The notes beneath the pieces are model-generated. The model worked only from the letters and a program-made list of their open reading frames with translations. It did not search any database and was not told the origin of the DNA. The position numbers and the translations under genes were made by a program. A stretch of 64,000 nt of DNA from Methylorubrum populi (lineage in GTDB: Bacteria > Pseudomonadota > Alphaproteobacteria > Rhizobiales > Beijerinckiaceae), in contig DYYG01000005.1 of the NCBI GenBank assembly GCA_020741775.1, positions 31,504 through 95,503 on the forward strand, written 5' to 3'. Numbering within the stretch: position 1 is the stretch's first letter; each line of letters begins with the position of its first letter. Shown here piece after piece: positions 9,010 through 17,078 of the stretch.

Positions 9010-9240
9010 TCACAACATGCGGTACTTGGAAAAGACCGCGCTCACCTCGTCATCGGTGGCGAAATCGCCCCGCTCCATCTCGGCCCGCGCCTCGCGCAGG
9101 TCGGCCTCCTCCTCCGGCGTCAACGTGAGAACCGCACCGTCCTCACCGGCATAGGCGAGCACCAGACGCGCGATCTCATCCTGCATGTCCGCCGGAAGAG
9201 CCTGTGCACGCTCCATGGCGCGTTCGAGCAACTTCGTCAT
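9010..9240 (-). CDS. Antitoxin of the ParE/RelE-type module
   Basis: 76 residues, acidic, with helical content throughout (LTPEEEADLREARAEMERGD). This matches the short antitoxins that precede ParE/RelE toxins. Gene order is antitoxin first, then toxin, with a 10-bp gap. The C-terminal DEVSAVFSKYRM stretch would be the toxin-wrapping segment. No clear DNA-binding motif is visible, so autoregulation is uncertain. Confidence 0.75.
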   Translation of the reverse strand: MTKLLERAMERAQALPADMQDEIARLVLAYAGEDGAVLTLTPEEEADLREARAEMERGDFATDDEVSAVFSKYRML

Positions 9241-9335
9241 GGATGGCCCTCCCGTGGTCGGCGCACCGGTCTAATGCGAAGCGTGCAGAACCAGTGGCCG
9301 TTTTCAAGGATAAAGCCGCTTCCACCCGATGCCGA

Positions 9336-9364
9336 TCAGCGGTTTGGTGCAATCGTTCTTCTGA
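9336..9364 (+). repeat. Direct repeat, copy B (remnant of fliP 3' end)
   Basis: 29 bases matching the end of fliP (8667-8695) with three substitutions, including the TGA. On the minus strand the same bases encode the last residues and stop of the ClC antiporter. This implies that fliP and the ClC gene once overlapped tail to tail here, before the toxin-antitoxin segment was inserted. Confidence 0.75.
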
Positions 9365-11147
9365 TCCGCAGCCCGGCGCGAAAGGCCCGGCGCTCCGTCT
9401 CGGCCCGGACGGTCGTGGCGCGCACTTGGAGCAGGTCGCGGCGCGTCAGCAGCCCGACGAGCACGCCGCTCTCCGGATCGGTGACGACGAGGCGGCCCTG
9501 GCCCGTCGCCGTCATCACGTCGAGGGCGTGGGCGACCACGTCGTCGGGATGGACCGTGGCGAGCGGCAGACCCGCCACCAGCGCCCCGAGCCGGTCCGCG
9601 CCGTGGCCGCCTTCCAGCGTCCAGTGCAGCGCCTGCCCCCGGCTGGCGAGGCCGACCGGACGGCGGGCGTCATCCACCACCGGATAGGCCTGATGGCGCC
9701 CGGCCTCCATCGCGGCGACGGCCTGGACGACGCCGGTCGCCGCATCGAGCGCATCTACCTCGCGGACCATCACATCGCGCACACGGGTCAAGGCGTAGGG
9801 GTCGACTGCGTATTCGCGGGTGATGTGCTGGCCCCGGCGGGCGAGCTTCTCCGTGAGGATCGATCGCTTCAGCAGCAGCACCGTGACCGCGTAGGCCGTC
9901 ACCGTCGCCGCGAGCAGGGCGCCGAGGATGCGCACATCGCCGGTCAGCTCCACCGCGAACAGGGCACCGGTGAGGGGTGCGCGCATCGTGCCGCCGAGCA
10001 TCGCCGCCATGCCGAGCAGCGCCCAGAAGCCGTGAGCGCCCGGCAGCAGCAGGCCGGCGAGCCAGCCCATCGCGCCGCCGAGGATCAGCAGGGGCGCGAG
10101 CACGCCGCCGGAGGTGCCGGAGGCCAAAGCCACCAGCCAGATCGCCGCCTTGACCACCAGGATCAGCAGCACCGCCCGCAGGGCGAGATCGCCGTTCAGG
10201 AGGTCGCCGATCACGTCGTAGCCGACTCCGAGCGCCCTTGGCTCGATCAGCCCACCGAGGCCCACGAACAGGCCGCCGATGGCCGGCCACCACATCCAGT
10301 GCAGCGGCAGGTGTTCGAACGCATCCTCCAGCCGGTAGAGCAGCGTGGTCAGGGCCCCCGAGAGCAGCCCCGCCAGCAGGCCGATGCCGGCGCAGGCGAT
10401 CAGCCCCCATCCGGGCAGCGCCGGATCGCTGGTGAAGGGAAATAGCGGCCCCGCCTCGAACAGGAGCGGGCGCAGGGCGGCGGCGGTGAGCACCGCCGCC
10501 GTGACAGGCACGAAGCTGCGCGGCCGCCATTCGAACAGCAGCAATTCGACGGCGAGCAGCACCGCCGCGACCGGCGTGCCGAAAATCGCGGTCATGCCGG
10601 CGGCGGCACCCGCCACCAGCAGGGCTTTCCGCTCGGCATCGCTGAGATGGAACAGCTGGGCGAAGAGCGAGCCGATGGCGCCGCCCGTCATGATGATCGG
10701 CCCTTCGGCGCCGAAGGGCCCGCCGGTGCCGATGGAGATCGCGGAGGAAACCGGCTTCAGCACGGCGACCTTCGCCGACATCCGGCTCCGGCCGATCAGG
10801 ATCGCTTCGATCGCTTCGGGAATGCCGTGGCCACGGATCTTCTCCGAGCCGTAGCGGGCCATCAGCCCGATCACGAGTCCGCCGATCACCGGGATCAGCA
10901 CCGTCCAGGGCGAGGGGGTGATGCCGGCCAGCGAACGCGGCACGGTATCGAGGGCTCCGAACCAAGACAGGTTCGTCACCAGCGCGATGAGCCGCAGCAA
11001 CCCGGCGGCGGCCAGCGTCGCCGCCCCGCCGATGACGAGCGCCATGCCGAGCAGGATCAGAATGCGGGGATCGGCGCTGAAATCGCCGAGCGGCCGCCGC
11101 ACGATCTGGTCCGGAATCTCACGACGAACCGGCATCTCCTTGCTCAC
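9336..11147 (-). CDS. ClC-family chloride channel/antiporter with C-terminal CBS domain pair
   Basis: 603 residues from GTG 11147, chosen because AGAGGAGA lies about 6 bases upstream; longer in-frame starts would run through the operator and into marR. Membrane domain residues about 25-430 with ClC signatures: GHGIP (selectivity-loop equivalent), GTGGPFGAEGP (contains the gating glutamate position), and GTSGGVLAP. The C terminus holds two CBS motifs (VRDVMVREVDALDAATGVVQ onward; HPDDVVAHALDVMTATGQGR onward) that usually bind adenosine nucleotides. It probably exchanges chloride (or another anion) for protons across the inner membrane. Divergently transcribed from a MarR regulator. Confidence 0.92.
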   Translation of the reverse strand: MSKEMPVRREIPDQIVRRPLGDFSADPRILILLGMALVIGGAATLAAAGLLRLIALVTNLSWFGALDTVPRSLAGITPSPWTVLIPVIGGLVIGLMARYGSEKIRGHGIPEAIEAILIGRSRMSAKVAVLKPVSSAISIGTGGPFGAEGPIIMTGGAIGSLFAQLFHLSDAERKALLVAGAAAGMTAIFGTPVAAVLLAVELLLFEWRPRSFVPVTAAVLTAAALRPLLFEAGPLFPFTSDPALPGWGLIACAGIGLLAGLLSGALTTLLYRLEDAFEHLPLHWMWWPAIGGLFVGLGGLIEPRALGVGYDVIGDLLNGDLALRAVLLILVVKAAIWLVALASGTSGGVLAPLLILGGAMGWLAGLLLPGAHGFWALLGMAAMLGGTMRAPLTGALFAVELTGDVRILGALLAATVTAYAVTVLLLKRSILTEKLARRGQHITREYAVDPYALTRVRDVMVREVDALDAATGVVQAVAAMEAGRHQAYPVVDDARRPVGLASRGQALHWTLEGGHGADRLGALVAGLPLATVHPDDVVAHALDVMTATGQGRLVVTDPESGVLVGLLTRRDLLQVRATTVRAETERRAFRAGLRIRRTIAPNR

Positions 11148-11177
11148 GCATGTCTCCTCTGATCGACCGCGCCGGTT

Positions 11178-11198
11178 ATATATCGTAATGCGATATAT
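11178..11198. promoter_or_regulatory. Palindromic operator between clc and marR
   Basis: A perfect 8-bp inverted repeat, ATATATCG and CGATATAT, separated by the 5 bases TAATG. It lies 31 bp upstream of the ClC start and 42 bp upstream of the MarR start. AT-rich palindromes of this size in a divergent marR promoter are the usual MarR-dimer binding site. It contrasts with the GC-rich surroundings. Confidence 0.7.
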
Positions 11199-11239
11199 TC
11201 TAGACCCGATCTTCCAGATCCGATGACGAGAGGATGGCC

Positions 11240-11704
11240 ATGGCGGACGAGGCACCCGGCGCGCTGTCGCGGTCGCATTACGCGGCGCTCGCGGCCTTCC
11301 GCTACGAGCTGCGGCGCTTCCTCGCCTTCAGCGAGGCGGCGGCGACCGCGGCGGGCCTGCCGCCCCAGCAGCACCAGGCCCTGCTGACCGTTGCCGGCCA
11401 TTCCGGGCCGGAGCTTCCGACGGTGGGACACATCGCCGAGCGCCTGCTGATCGCCCCGCACAGCGCCGCCGAGCTGGTCACCCGCATGGTCGAGGCCGGT
11501 CTCCTGACCAAGACCCGTGGCACGCAGGACCGGCGCCGGATGGAACTCGCCCTCACACCGGAGGCCGAGGCGCTGCTGCACCGGCTGACGGCGGCGCATC
11601 TGGAAGAGCTGCGCAGCCTGGAGCCGGCCTTGGTCCGGGCGCTGGCCCTCGGACGCGACGCAGCGGCCGAGACGACCGGACCCGTCTCCTCCGCTTCCGC
11701 TTAG
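11240..11704 (+). CDS. MarR-family transcriptional regulator
   Basis: 154 residues from ATG 11240, which has GAGAGGA at good spacing; ATG 11234 is an alternative two codons upstream. Winged-helix DNA-binding region around residues 55-105: LPTVGHIAERLLIAPHSAAE (recognition helix) and TKTRGTQDRRRMELALTPEA (wing with the DRR motif). The protein probably represses itself and the divergent ClC gene through the 11178-11198 palindrome. The ligand is unknown. A GC-rich 7-bp hairpin spans the stop codon (11688-11711). Confidence 0.88.
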   Translation: MADEAPGALSRSHYAALAAFRYELRRFLAFSEAAATAAGLPPQQHQALLTVAGHSGPELPTVGHIAERLLIAPHSAAELVTRMVEAGLLTKTRGTQDRRRMELALTPEAEALLHRLTAAHLEELRSLEPALVRALALGRDAAAETTGPVSSASA

Positions 11705-11866
11705 GCGGAGGTCCGGACACGGCACCCGTTGCCCGGCGGGCACGCTGCCGGCCTGGTCCGCTGGCGAGATCGTTCGGTTTCCGTCGCGGAAAAAGCCCCG
11801 CGCAAGGCTGAGCGGCAACATGGCCCTCGGGACCAGAATCGGGTCCGGTTCAGGATTGGCCTCAGG

Positions 11867-13540
11867 ATGTTCGGGCGCGAGCAAGCCGAGAGATTGTGGA
11901 GCAACATCGTCGATCTCGGCGCGAGGCGGTTGATCGCCCTCGGGCTGGTCGGCCTTCTCGTGTTCCTCGGCGTCGGTGTCGGCGCCTATTACCTGAGCCG
12001 GCCGGCGCAGGAGACGCTCTATACCGGCCTCTCCCGCGAAGACGTCTCGCGCATCGGCGGCGTCCTCAAGGACAACGGCATCCCCTTCGACGTCTCCTCC
12101 GACGGCACGGCGGTGCTCGTCTCCTTCGGCCACACCGCCCAGGCGCGGATGCTGCTCGCCGAGAAGGGCCTGCCGCAGAGCTCCAAATCCGGCTACGAGC
12201 TGTTCAACGATCTCGGTTCGCTCGGCATGACCTCGTTCATGCAGGAGGTGACCCGGGTGCGGGCGCTGGAGGGCGAGATCGCCCGCACCATCCAGGGCAT
12301 GAAGGGCGTGCGCGCCGCCCGCGTCCACCTCGTGCTGCCCGACCGTGGCTCGTTCCGCCGCGAGCAGCAGCCCGCCTCCGCCTCCGTGGTCGTGCGCACC
12401 GAACCCGCCGACGACGTTTCCGGCGCGCAGGCGATCCGCCAGCTCGTCGCCTCGGCGATCCCCGGCATGAAGCCCGACCGCGTCACCGTGATCGGCTCCG
12501 AGGGTACGGTGCTGCTCGCGGGTGACGACGCGGGCACCGCGCCGACCGGCAAGATGGCGACGCTGGAGAAGTCGGTCAGCCGCGAGATGCAGGACAACAT
12601 CCGCCGCACCCTCGCGCCCTATCTCGGCGTCGGCAATTTCGAGGTCAGCGTCGCGACCCAGCTGAACACCGACAAGACCTCGACCAATGAGACGATCTAC
12701 AACCCGGACCAGCGGGTCGAGCGCTCGGTGCGGTCCGTGCGCGAGAACGAGAACGCGCAGAACCGTAACAGTCAGCGCCCGACCAGCGCCCAGGAGAACC
12801 TGCCCGACCAGCGCACCCGTTCGGACGGCAACGACCAGTCGAGCAACGAGAGCTCGAAGAAGGAAGATCTCACCAATTACGAGATCTCCCAGAAGACGAT
12901 TCAGACGGTGAGCGACGGCTACGCCATCCGCCGCCTCTCGGTCGCGGTGCTGGTCAACCGCTCGCGGCTGACCGCCATGGCCGGGCCCGACGACAAGGCC
13001 GGCATCGACAAGCAGATCGCCGAGATCGAGGAATTGGTCGGCTCGGCCGCCGGCTTCAGCAAGGAACGCGGCGACATCATCAAGGTCGCGGCGGTCGGCT
13101 TCATCAATGACGGGCAGCCGCTGGAGCCGGTGCCGCCGCTCTCGCTCACCGACGTGATGATGAAGCAGTCCGGCACTCTCATCAACGCGGCGACGATCCT
13201 GGTCGTGGCCGGGCTGCTGATCTGGTTCGGCCTGCGCCCGGCGCTGCGCGCCATCCTCACGGTGCCCGAAGCCGCACAGGCCGAGACGGCGGCCCTCGCC
13301 GCCCCCGTATTGGCCGCCGCGGCCCTCCCGGCGGATGCGGCGGCGCTCGCCGCACCGGCTGCCGCTGCCGGCGCCGCTGCGGGCGCTCTGCCCGCCCCCG
13401 GCGTCGCCAATCTGTTGGAGGAGATGGAGGACAAGATGGCTCGCTCGCCCCAGAAGCGGCTGGAGCAGCTCATCGACATCAACGAGGAGCAGGTCGCGGC
13501 CGTCCTCAAGCGTTGGCTCATGCGTGAGGAGCCGGCGTGA
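11867..13540 (+). CDS. fliF: Flagellar MS-ring protein FliF
   Basis: 557 residues from ATG 11867, preceded by CTCAGG; a longer frame upstream lacks family similarity. Two transmembrane helices (about 22-43 and 440-460) bracket a periplasmic YscJ/FliF domain (TGLSREDVSRIGGVLKDNGI; GLPQSSKSGYELFNDLGSLG; RVHLVLPDRGSFRREQQPAS). The cytoplasmic tail ends with the FliG-binding segment (SPQKRLEQLIDINEEQVAAV). FliF is the platform for basal-body and export assembly. It opens the second flagellar block; fliH overlaps its stop. Confidence 0.96.
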   Translation: MFGREQAERLWSNIVDLGARRLIALGLVGLLVFLGVGVGAYYLSRPAQETLYTGLSREDVSRIGGVLKDNGIPFDVSSDGTAVLVSFGHTAQARMLLAEKGLPQSSKSGYELFNDLGSLGMTSFMQEVTRVRALEGEIARTIQGMKGVRAARVHLVLPDRGSFRREQQPASASVVVRTEPADDVSGAQAIRQLVASAIPGMKPDRVTVIGSEGTVLLAGDDAGTAPTGKMATLEKSVSREMQDNIRRTLAPYLGVGNFEVSVATQLNTDKTSTNETIYNPDQRVERSVRSVRENENAQNRNSQRPTSAQENLPDQRTRSDGNDQSSNESSKKEDLTNYEISQKTIQTVSDGYAIRRLSVAVLVNRSRLTAMAGPDDKAGIDKQIAEIEELVGSAAGFSKERGDIIKVAAVGFINDGQPLEPVPPLSLTDVMMKQSGTLINAATILVVAGLLIWFGLRPALRAILTVPEAAQAETAALAAPVLAAAALPADAAALAAPAAAAGAAAGALPAPGVANLLEEMEDKMARSPQKRLEQLIDINEEQVAAVLKRWLMREEPA

Positions 13541-14277
13541 TGAACGCGGTGATCGCCCGTTACCTGCCGGACTTCACCGCCCCGCCGCCACCTCCGGCGG
13601 TGACCGGCGAGCCGGATTTCACGACCGCTTGGTTCCGGCCGTCCGTGGCAACCCCGGAGCCGGCCGAGCCGGCGGAGACCGAAAGCGAGACAGAGCTCAC
13701 CATCGAACCGCTGCTGCCCCGCTCCGCCGTCGCGGCGAGCCGGCCGGAGGAGGATCGCGAGGCGCTGATCGCGGCAGCCGAAGCGCGCGGTTACGAGCAA
13801 GGCCGGGCGGAGGCGCTGGCCGAGGCGCAGGCTCGCGCCGAGCGGGAGCGCGAGGAGCAATCGGCCGCCTTTGAGGACCGCCTCGCCCAGGCGCGCCGGG
13901 ACTGGACCGAAGCGCATGGCGCAGCCCTGGCGACGGAGTTCGCCGCCGCGATCGGCGCGCTCGACGCGACCCTGTCGAGCCGGGTCGCGCGGCTGATCGC
14001 GCCGGTCCTGTCCGAGTCGCTGCAGCGGCAGGCCCTCGACGCCCTCGCCGCCGCCCTCAGAAAAATCCTGGCCGAGCCGCAGCGCCCGGCGGTGCGGGTC
14101 TGCGGGCCCGAGGATCTGATCGCGGCGGTGTCGGCCCGGCTCGGCGGCCTCGCGGCGGGCATCGCCTTCGAGGCGGTGCCGGGACCGGAGGTGACGGTGA
14201 GTGCGGGCGAGACCGTGATCGAGACGGAACTCGCGGCCTGGAGCGGCTTGATCGCCGCGGCCGTCGCGGAGGCGTGA
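13540..14277 (+). CDS. fliH: FliH-like flagellar export ATPase regulator
   Basis: 245 residues, start overlapping the fliF stop (GTGATGA). The N-terminal third is Pro/Glu-rich and disordered. A helical segment (about 85-125) carries the GYEQGRAEALAEAQARAERE glycine-repeat helix typical of FliH, and the C-terminal half resembles the FliH/HrpE domain that binds the FliI ATPase. Sequence conservation of FliH is low, so the assignment rests on position after fliF plus the helix pattern. fliI itself is not in the window. Confidence 0.75.
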   Translation: MNAVIARYLPDFTAPPPPPAVTGEPDFTTAWFRPSVATPEPAEPAETESETELTIEPLLPRSAVAASRPEEDREALIAAAEARGYEQGRAEALAEAQARAEREREEQSAAFEDRLAQARRDWTEAHGAALATEFAAAIGALDATLSSRVARLIAPVLSESLQRQALDALAAALRKILAEPQRPAVRVCGPEDLIAAVSARLGGLAAGIAFEAVPGPEVTVSAGETVIETELAAWSGLIAAAVAEA

Positions 14278-14278
14278 G

Positions 14279-15676
14279 ATGTCAGAGCACGCCCACGAGA
14301 TCATCATCATCAAGCGCCACGGCGATCACGAGGACGGCCATCACGGCGGTGCCTGGAAGATCGCGCTCGCCGACTTCATGACGGCGATGATGGCCCTGTT
14401 CCTGGTGATGTGGCTGATCAATTCCACCAGCAAGGAACAGAAGCAGACCATCGCCGAATATTTCAACCCGGTGAAGCTCGCCGAGGTCACCCACGACCGC
14501 AAGGGCGTCAACGACCCGCAGAACACCCCCAACGACCCGGCCCCGAGCGGCAAGGTCAAGGGGGATGGCGGCAGCGCCGAGGGCTCGGGCAAGGCGGATA
14601 CCGCCGGCGCTCCGGGAAGCCGCGCCCGCGAATCGGCCCTGTTCCAAGACCCCTACGCCGTGCTCGCCAAGCTCGCGGCGGAGGCCGACGCCGCCGGTCC
14701 CGAGGCGGCGAGTGCCGATGCCAATCCGCTTGAGGTCGGTCAACCGGGCGTAGCCGGCGGCGAGACCGGGCGCGATCCCTTCGATCCGCTCTACTGGCAG
14801 GTCGCCGCCCTGCCACGCCAGCGCACGGACAATCCGGGCGCCCTCGACACGGTGGCCGCCGCCCCGGCCGAGGCTCGCCTCGATGCGCGGGCCCGAACCG
14901 CCGCCCCCGGCCGAGCGAAGGAAGCGACCAAGGATGCGTCGAAGGAATCCGCCAGGGAGGTCGCCCGGCAGAGCCTGAACGACGCCATGCGGCAGGCCGG
15001 TGTGAAGCTCGCCTCCGCCGAGCCGATGCCCATCAAGGAAGCGCCGCCCGCCAAGCAGCCCGACTCGACGAAGCCCGCCGAGGCGCCGCCCGAAGGGGCG
15101 GTCGCCGACGCCAGGGCAGCCGACATCAAGCCCGCCCCGAAAGCGGAGGCGCCCCCCTCGAAGGAGCCGGCCGCAGCCATTCCGGCCGAGGGCGCCAAAT
15201 CCGCCGAAACGGCGGCCCTCGCCGCCTTGAAGGACGAGATCGCCAAGGCCGTCCCCTCCCTGCCGATGGGCGCTCCGGCGCCGCGCGTCGAGGTTCGCCG
15301 CACCGGCGAGGGCGTGCTCATCAGCATCACCGACGAGATCAATTTCAGCATGTTCGGGATCGGCTCGGCCGAGCCGACGCCGAAGGTGGTCAAGGCGCTG
15401 GAGCGCATCGCCAAGATCCTGAACACCCGTCCCGGCCGGGTCGTCGTGCGCGGTCACACCGATGCCCGGCCGTTCCGCTCCGAGACCTACGACAATTGGC
15501 GCCTGTCCTCGGCCCGGGCGCAGATGGCCTCCTACATGCTGGTGCGCGGTGGCCTCGACGAGGCGCGGATCGAACGCATCGAAGGCTATGCCGACCGCCA
15601 GCCGCGCATCGCCGCCGACCCGAAAGCCGCCGAGAACCGCCGCATCGAGATCCTGCTGCGGGGGCTGCCGGAATGA
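14279..15676 (+). CDS. motB: Flagellar stator protein MotB
   Basis: 465 residues. The N-terminal helix (WKIALADFMTAMMALFLVMW) includes the proton-carrying aspartate of MotB. A long Ala/Pro/Lys-rich linker (about 75-325) precedes the OmpA-like peptidoglycan-binding domain (VVVRGHTDARPFRSETYDNW and AENRRIEILL). The linker makes it longer than enteric MotB (about 308), as is common in rhizobia. MotB anchors the stator; its partner MotA is at 25057-25929. The stop overlaps the motC start. Confidence 0.95.
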   Translation: MSEHAHEIIIIKRHGDHEDGHHGGAWKIALADFMTAMMALFLVMWLINSTSKEQKQTIAEYFNPVKLAEVTHDRKGVNDPQNTPNDPAPSGKVKGDGGSAEGSGKADTAGAPGSRARESALFQDPYAVLAKLAAEADAAGPEAASADANPLEVGQPGVAGGETGRDPFDPLYWQVAALPRQRTDNPGALDTVAAAPAEARLDARARTAAPGRAKEATKDASKESAREVARQSLNDAMRQAGVKLASAEPMPIKEAPPAKQPDSTKPAEAPPEGAVADARAADIKPAPKAEAPPSKEPAAAIPAEGAKSAETAALAALKDEIAKAVPSLPMGAPAPRVEVRRTGEGVLISITDEINFSMFGIGSAEPTPKVVKALERIAKILNTRPGRVVVRGHTDARPFRSETYDNWRLSSARAQMASYMLVRGGLDEARIERIEGYADRQPRIAADPKAAENRRIEILLRGLPE

Positions 15677-17034
15677 CGGGCCGGATCGTGCCCGACCGAT
15701 GGGAGCGCCCGTCCCCTCCCCCCTGCGGGGACGGGATGCCGGTGGCGCCGGCCGCGCCGCGATCCATGATGCGGGTCGCAGCGTTCGCCGCGGCGCTCGC
15801 AGCCTCCCTCCTCGTCCTCCCGGCCCTGGCGGCGGAGCATGGTGAGGCGCCCGCGCCAGCCGCGGAATCCCATGGCTCCGGCGATCACGGTGGCCACGGA
15901 GCGCCCGCCGCGCCGATCGAGCCGCTGCCGGTCAAGCCCCGTGGCCTGCCCGTCGAACTGACCCGCACGCTGCAGTTGCTTCAGGATCGCATCGCCCGCG
16001 GCTCGACCCAGGCCCATCTCGCCCAGCGCCAGCTTCTCGGCCATATCGAGCAGCGGCTGATCGGGCTCGAACCCGACACCTGGGTCGAGCCGGAAAACGT
16101 GCGCGCGGCGGTGACTTTCGCCCTGGCGGGCGGCGGGCCGACGGTGCTGCGCGCCCTGATCAAGACCGAGAAGGTGCCGGAACCGGAGCAGCCGCTGACG
16201 CTCGGCGCCCTTGCCTATCTCGAAGGCCGCGAGGCGCAGGCGCGGGCCAAGCTCTCCGGCATCGATCCCCGCAGCATGCCTCCCGGGCTCGCCGGGCAGC
16301 TCGCCCTCACGCAATCCGCGCTGATGGTGCGCGAGGCGCCGGCACGCTCCCTCGAACTCCTCGACCTCGCCCGCCTCCTCGCGCCCGGCACCCTGGTGGA
16401 GGAGGCGGCGCTGCGCCGCGAGATCTTCGTGGTGGCGCAGGCCGGCGATGCACGCCGCTTCGAGGCCCTGTCGATCCAGTATCTGCGCCGCTTCCGCCGC
16501 TCGGTCTATGCCGGCAATTTCCGCCAGCGCTTCGCCGCGGCGCTGACTCGCCTCGACTTCGACAGCGACCGCACCCGCATCGCCAGCCTGGAGCGGATGC
16601 TCGACGAGATCGAACCGGAGAGCCGACGCGACCTCTACCTCCTCGTTGCCCGGGCCGGGCTGGAGCAGGGGCGGCGGGAGACCGCCCTCTTCGCTGCGGA
16701 ACGCGCGGCCGGGCTCGCGGCCCCGGACTCGATGCCGGCCGACCAGGCCCGGCTCTATCGCGGCGCCGCGCTGATAGTGGCCGAGGGCCGCTTCGAGGAC
16801 GGGGTGGAGACCCTGCGCAGCCTGGATCGGAGCGGCCTCGCCCCGTCCGACGCCGACCTCCTCGACACGGCGCTCGCGACGGCGCAGCGGATCCGCACAC
16901 CGCCCGCGCCCTCCGAGGCGACCACCGCTCCACCGCCTTCGGCGACGCGGGCGATGCCCGAATCCGGCTCCCTCCTGCGGGCGCAGGAAGCCCTGGCCAA
17001 GGCCGAGCGCGCCATGGCGGCGAGCCCGCGCTGA
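15673..17034 (+). CDS. motC: MotC-type periplasmic motility protein
   Basis: 453 residues from the ATG that overlaps the motB stop. A second start (ATG 15766 or 15769) would put a clean signal peptide (MMRVAAFAAALAASLLVLPA) at the terminus and may be the real one. The mature protein is a helical repeat protein with the MotC features PRGLPVELTRTLQLLQDRIA, RQLLGHIEQRL, and RRFRRSVYAGNFRQRFAAAL. In Sinorhizobium MotC is periplasmic, binds MotB and is required for motor function. The order motB-motC-fliK(motD) is the rhizobial one. Confidence 0.85.
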   Translation: MTGRIVPDRWERPSPPPCGDGMPVAPAAPRSMMRVAAFAAALAASLLVLPALAAEHGEAPAPAAESHGSGDHGGHGAPAAPIEPLPVKPRGLPVELTRTLQLLQDRIARGSTQAHLAQRQLLGHIEQRLIGLEPDTWVEPENVRAAVTFALAGGGPTVLRALIKTEKVPEPEQPLTLGALAYLEGREAQARAKLSGIDPRSMPPGLAGQLALTQSALMVREAPARSLELLDLARLLAPGTLVEEAALRREIFVVAQAGDARRFEALSIQYLRRFRRSVYAGNFRQRFAAALTRLDFDSDRTRIASLERMLDEIEPESRRDLYLLVARAGLEQGRRETALFAAERAAGLAAPDSMPADQARLYRGAALIVAEGRFEDGVETLRSLDRSGLAPSDADLLDTALATAQRIRTPPAPSEATTAPPPSATRAMPESGSLLRAQEALAKAERAMAASPR

Positions 17035-17078
17035 GCCGAACCCGATCCCGCTCTCGAAAACTCGGACGACCAACCGTG

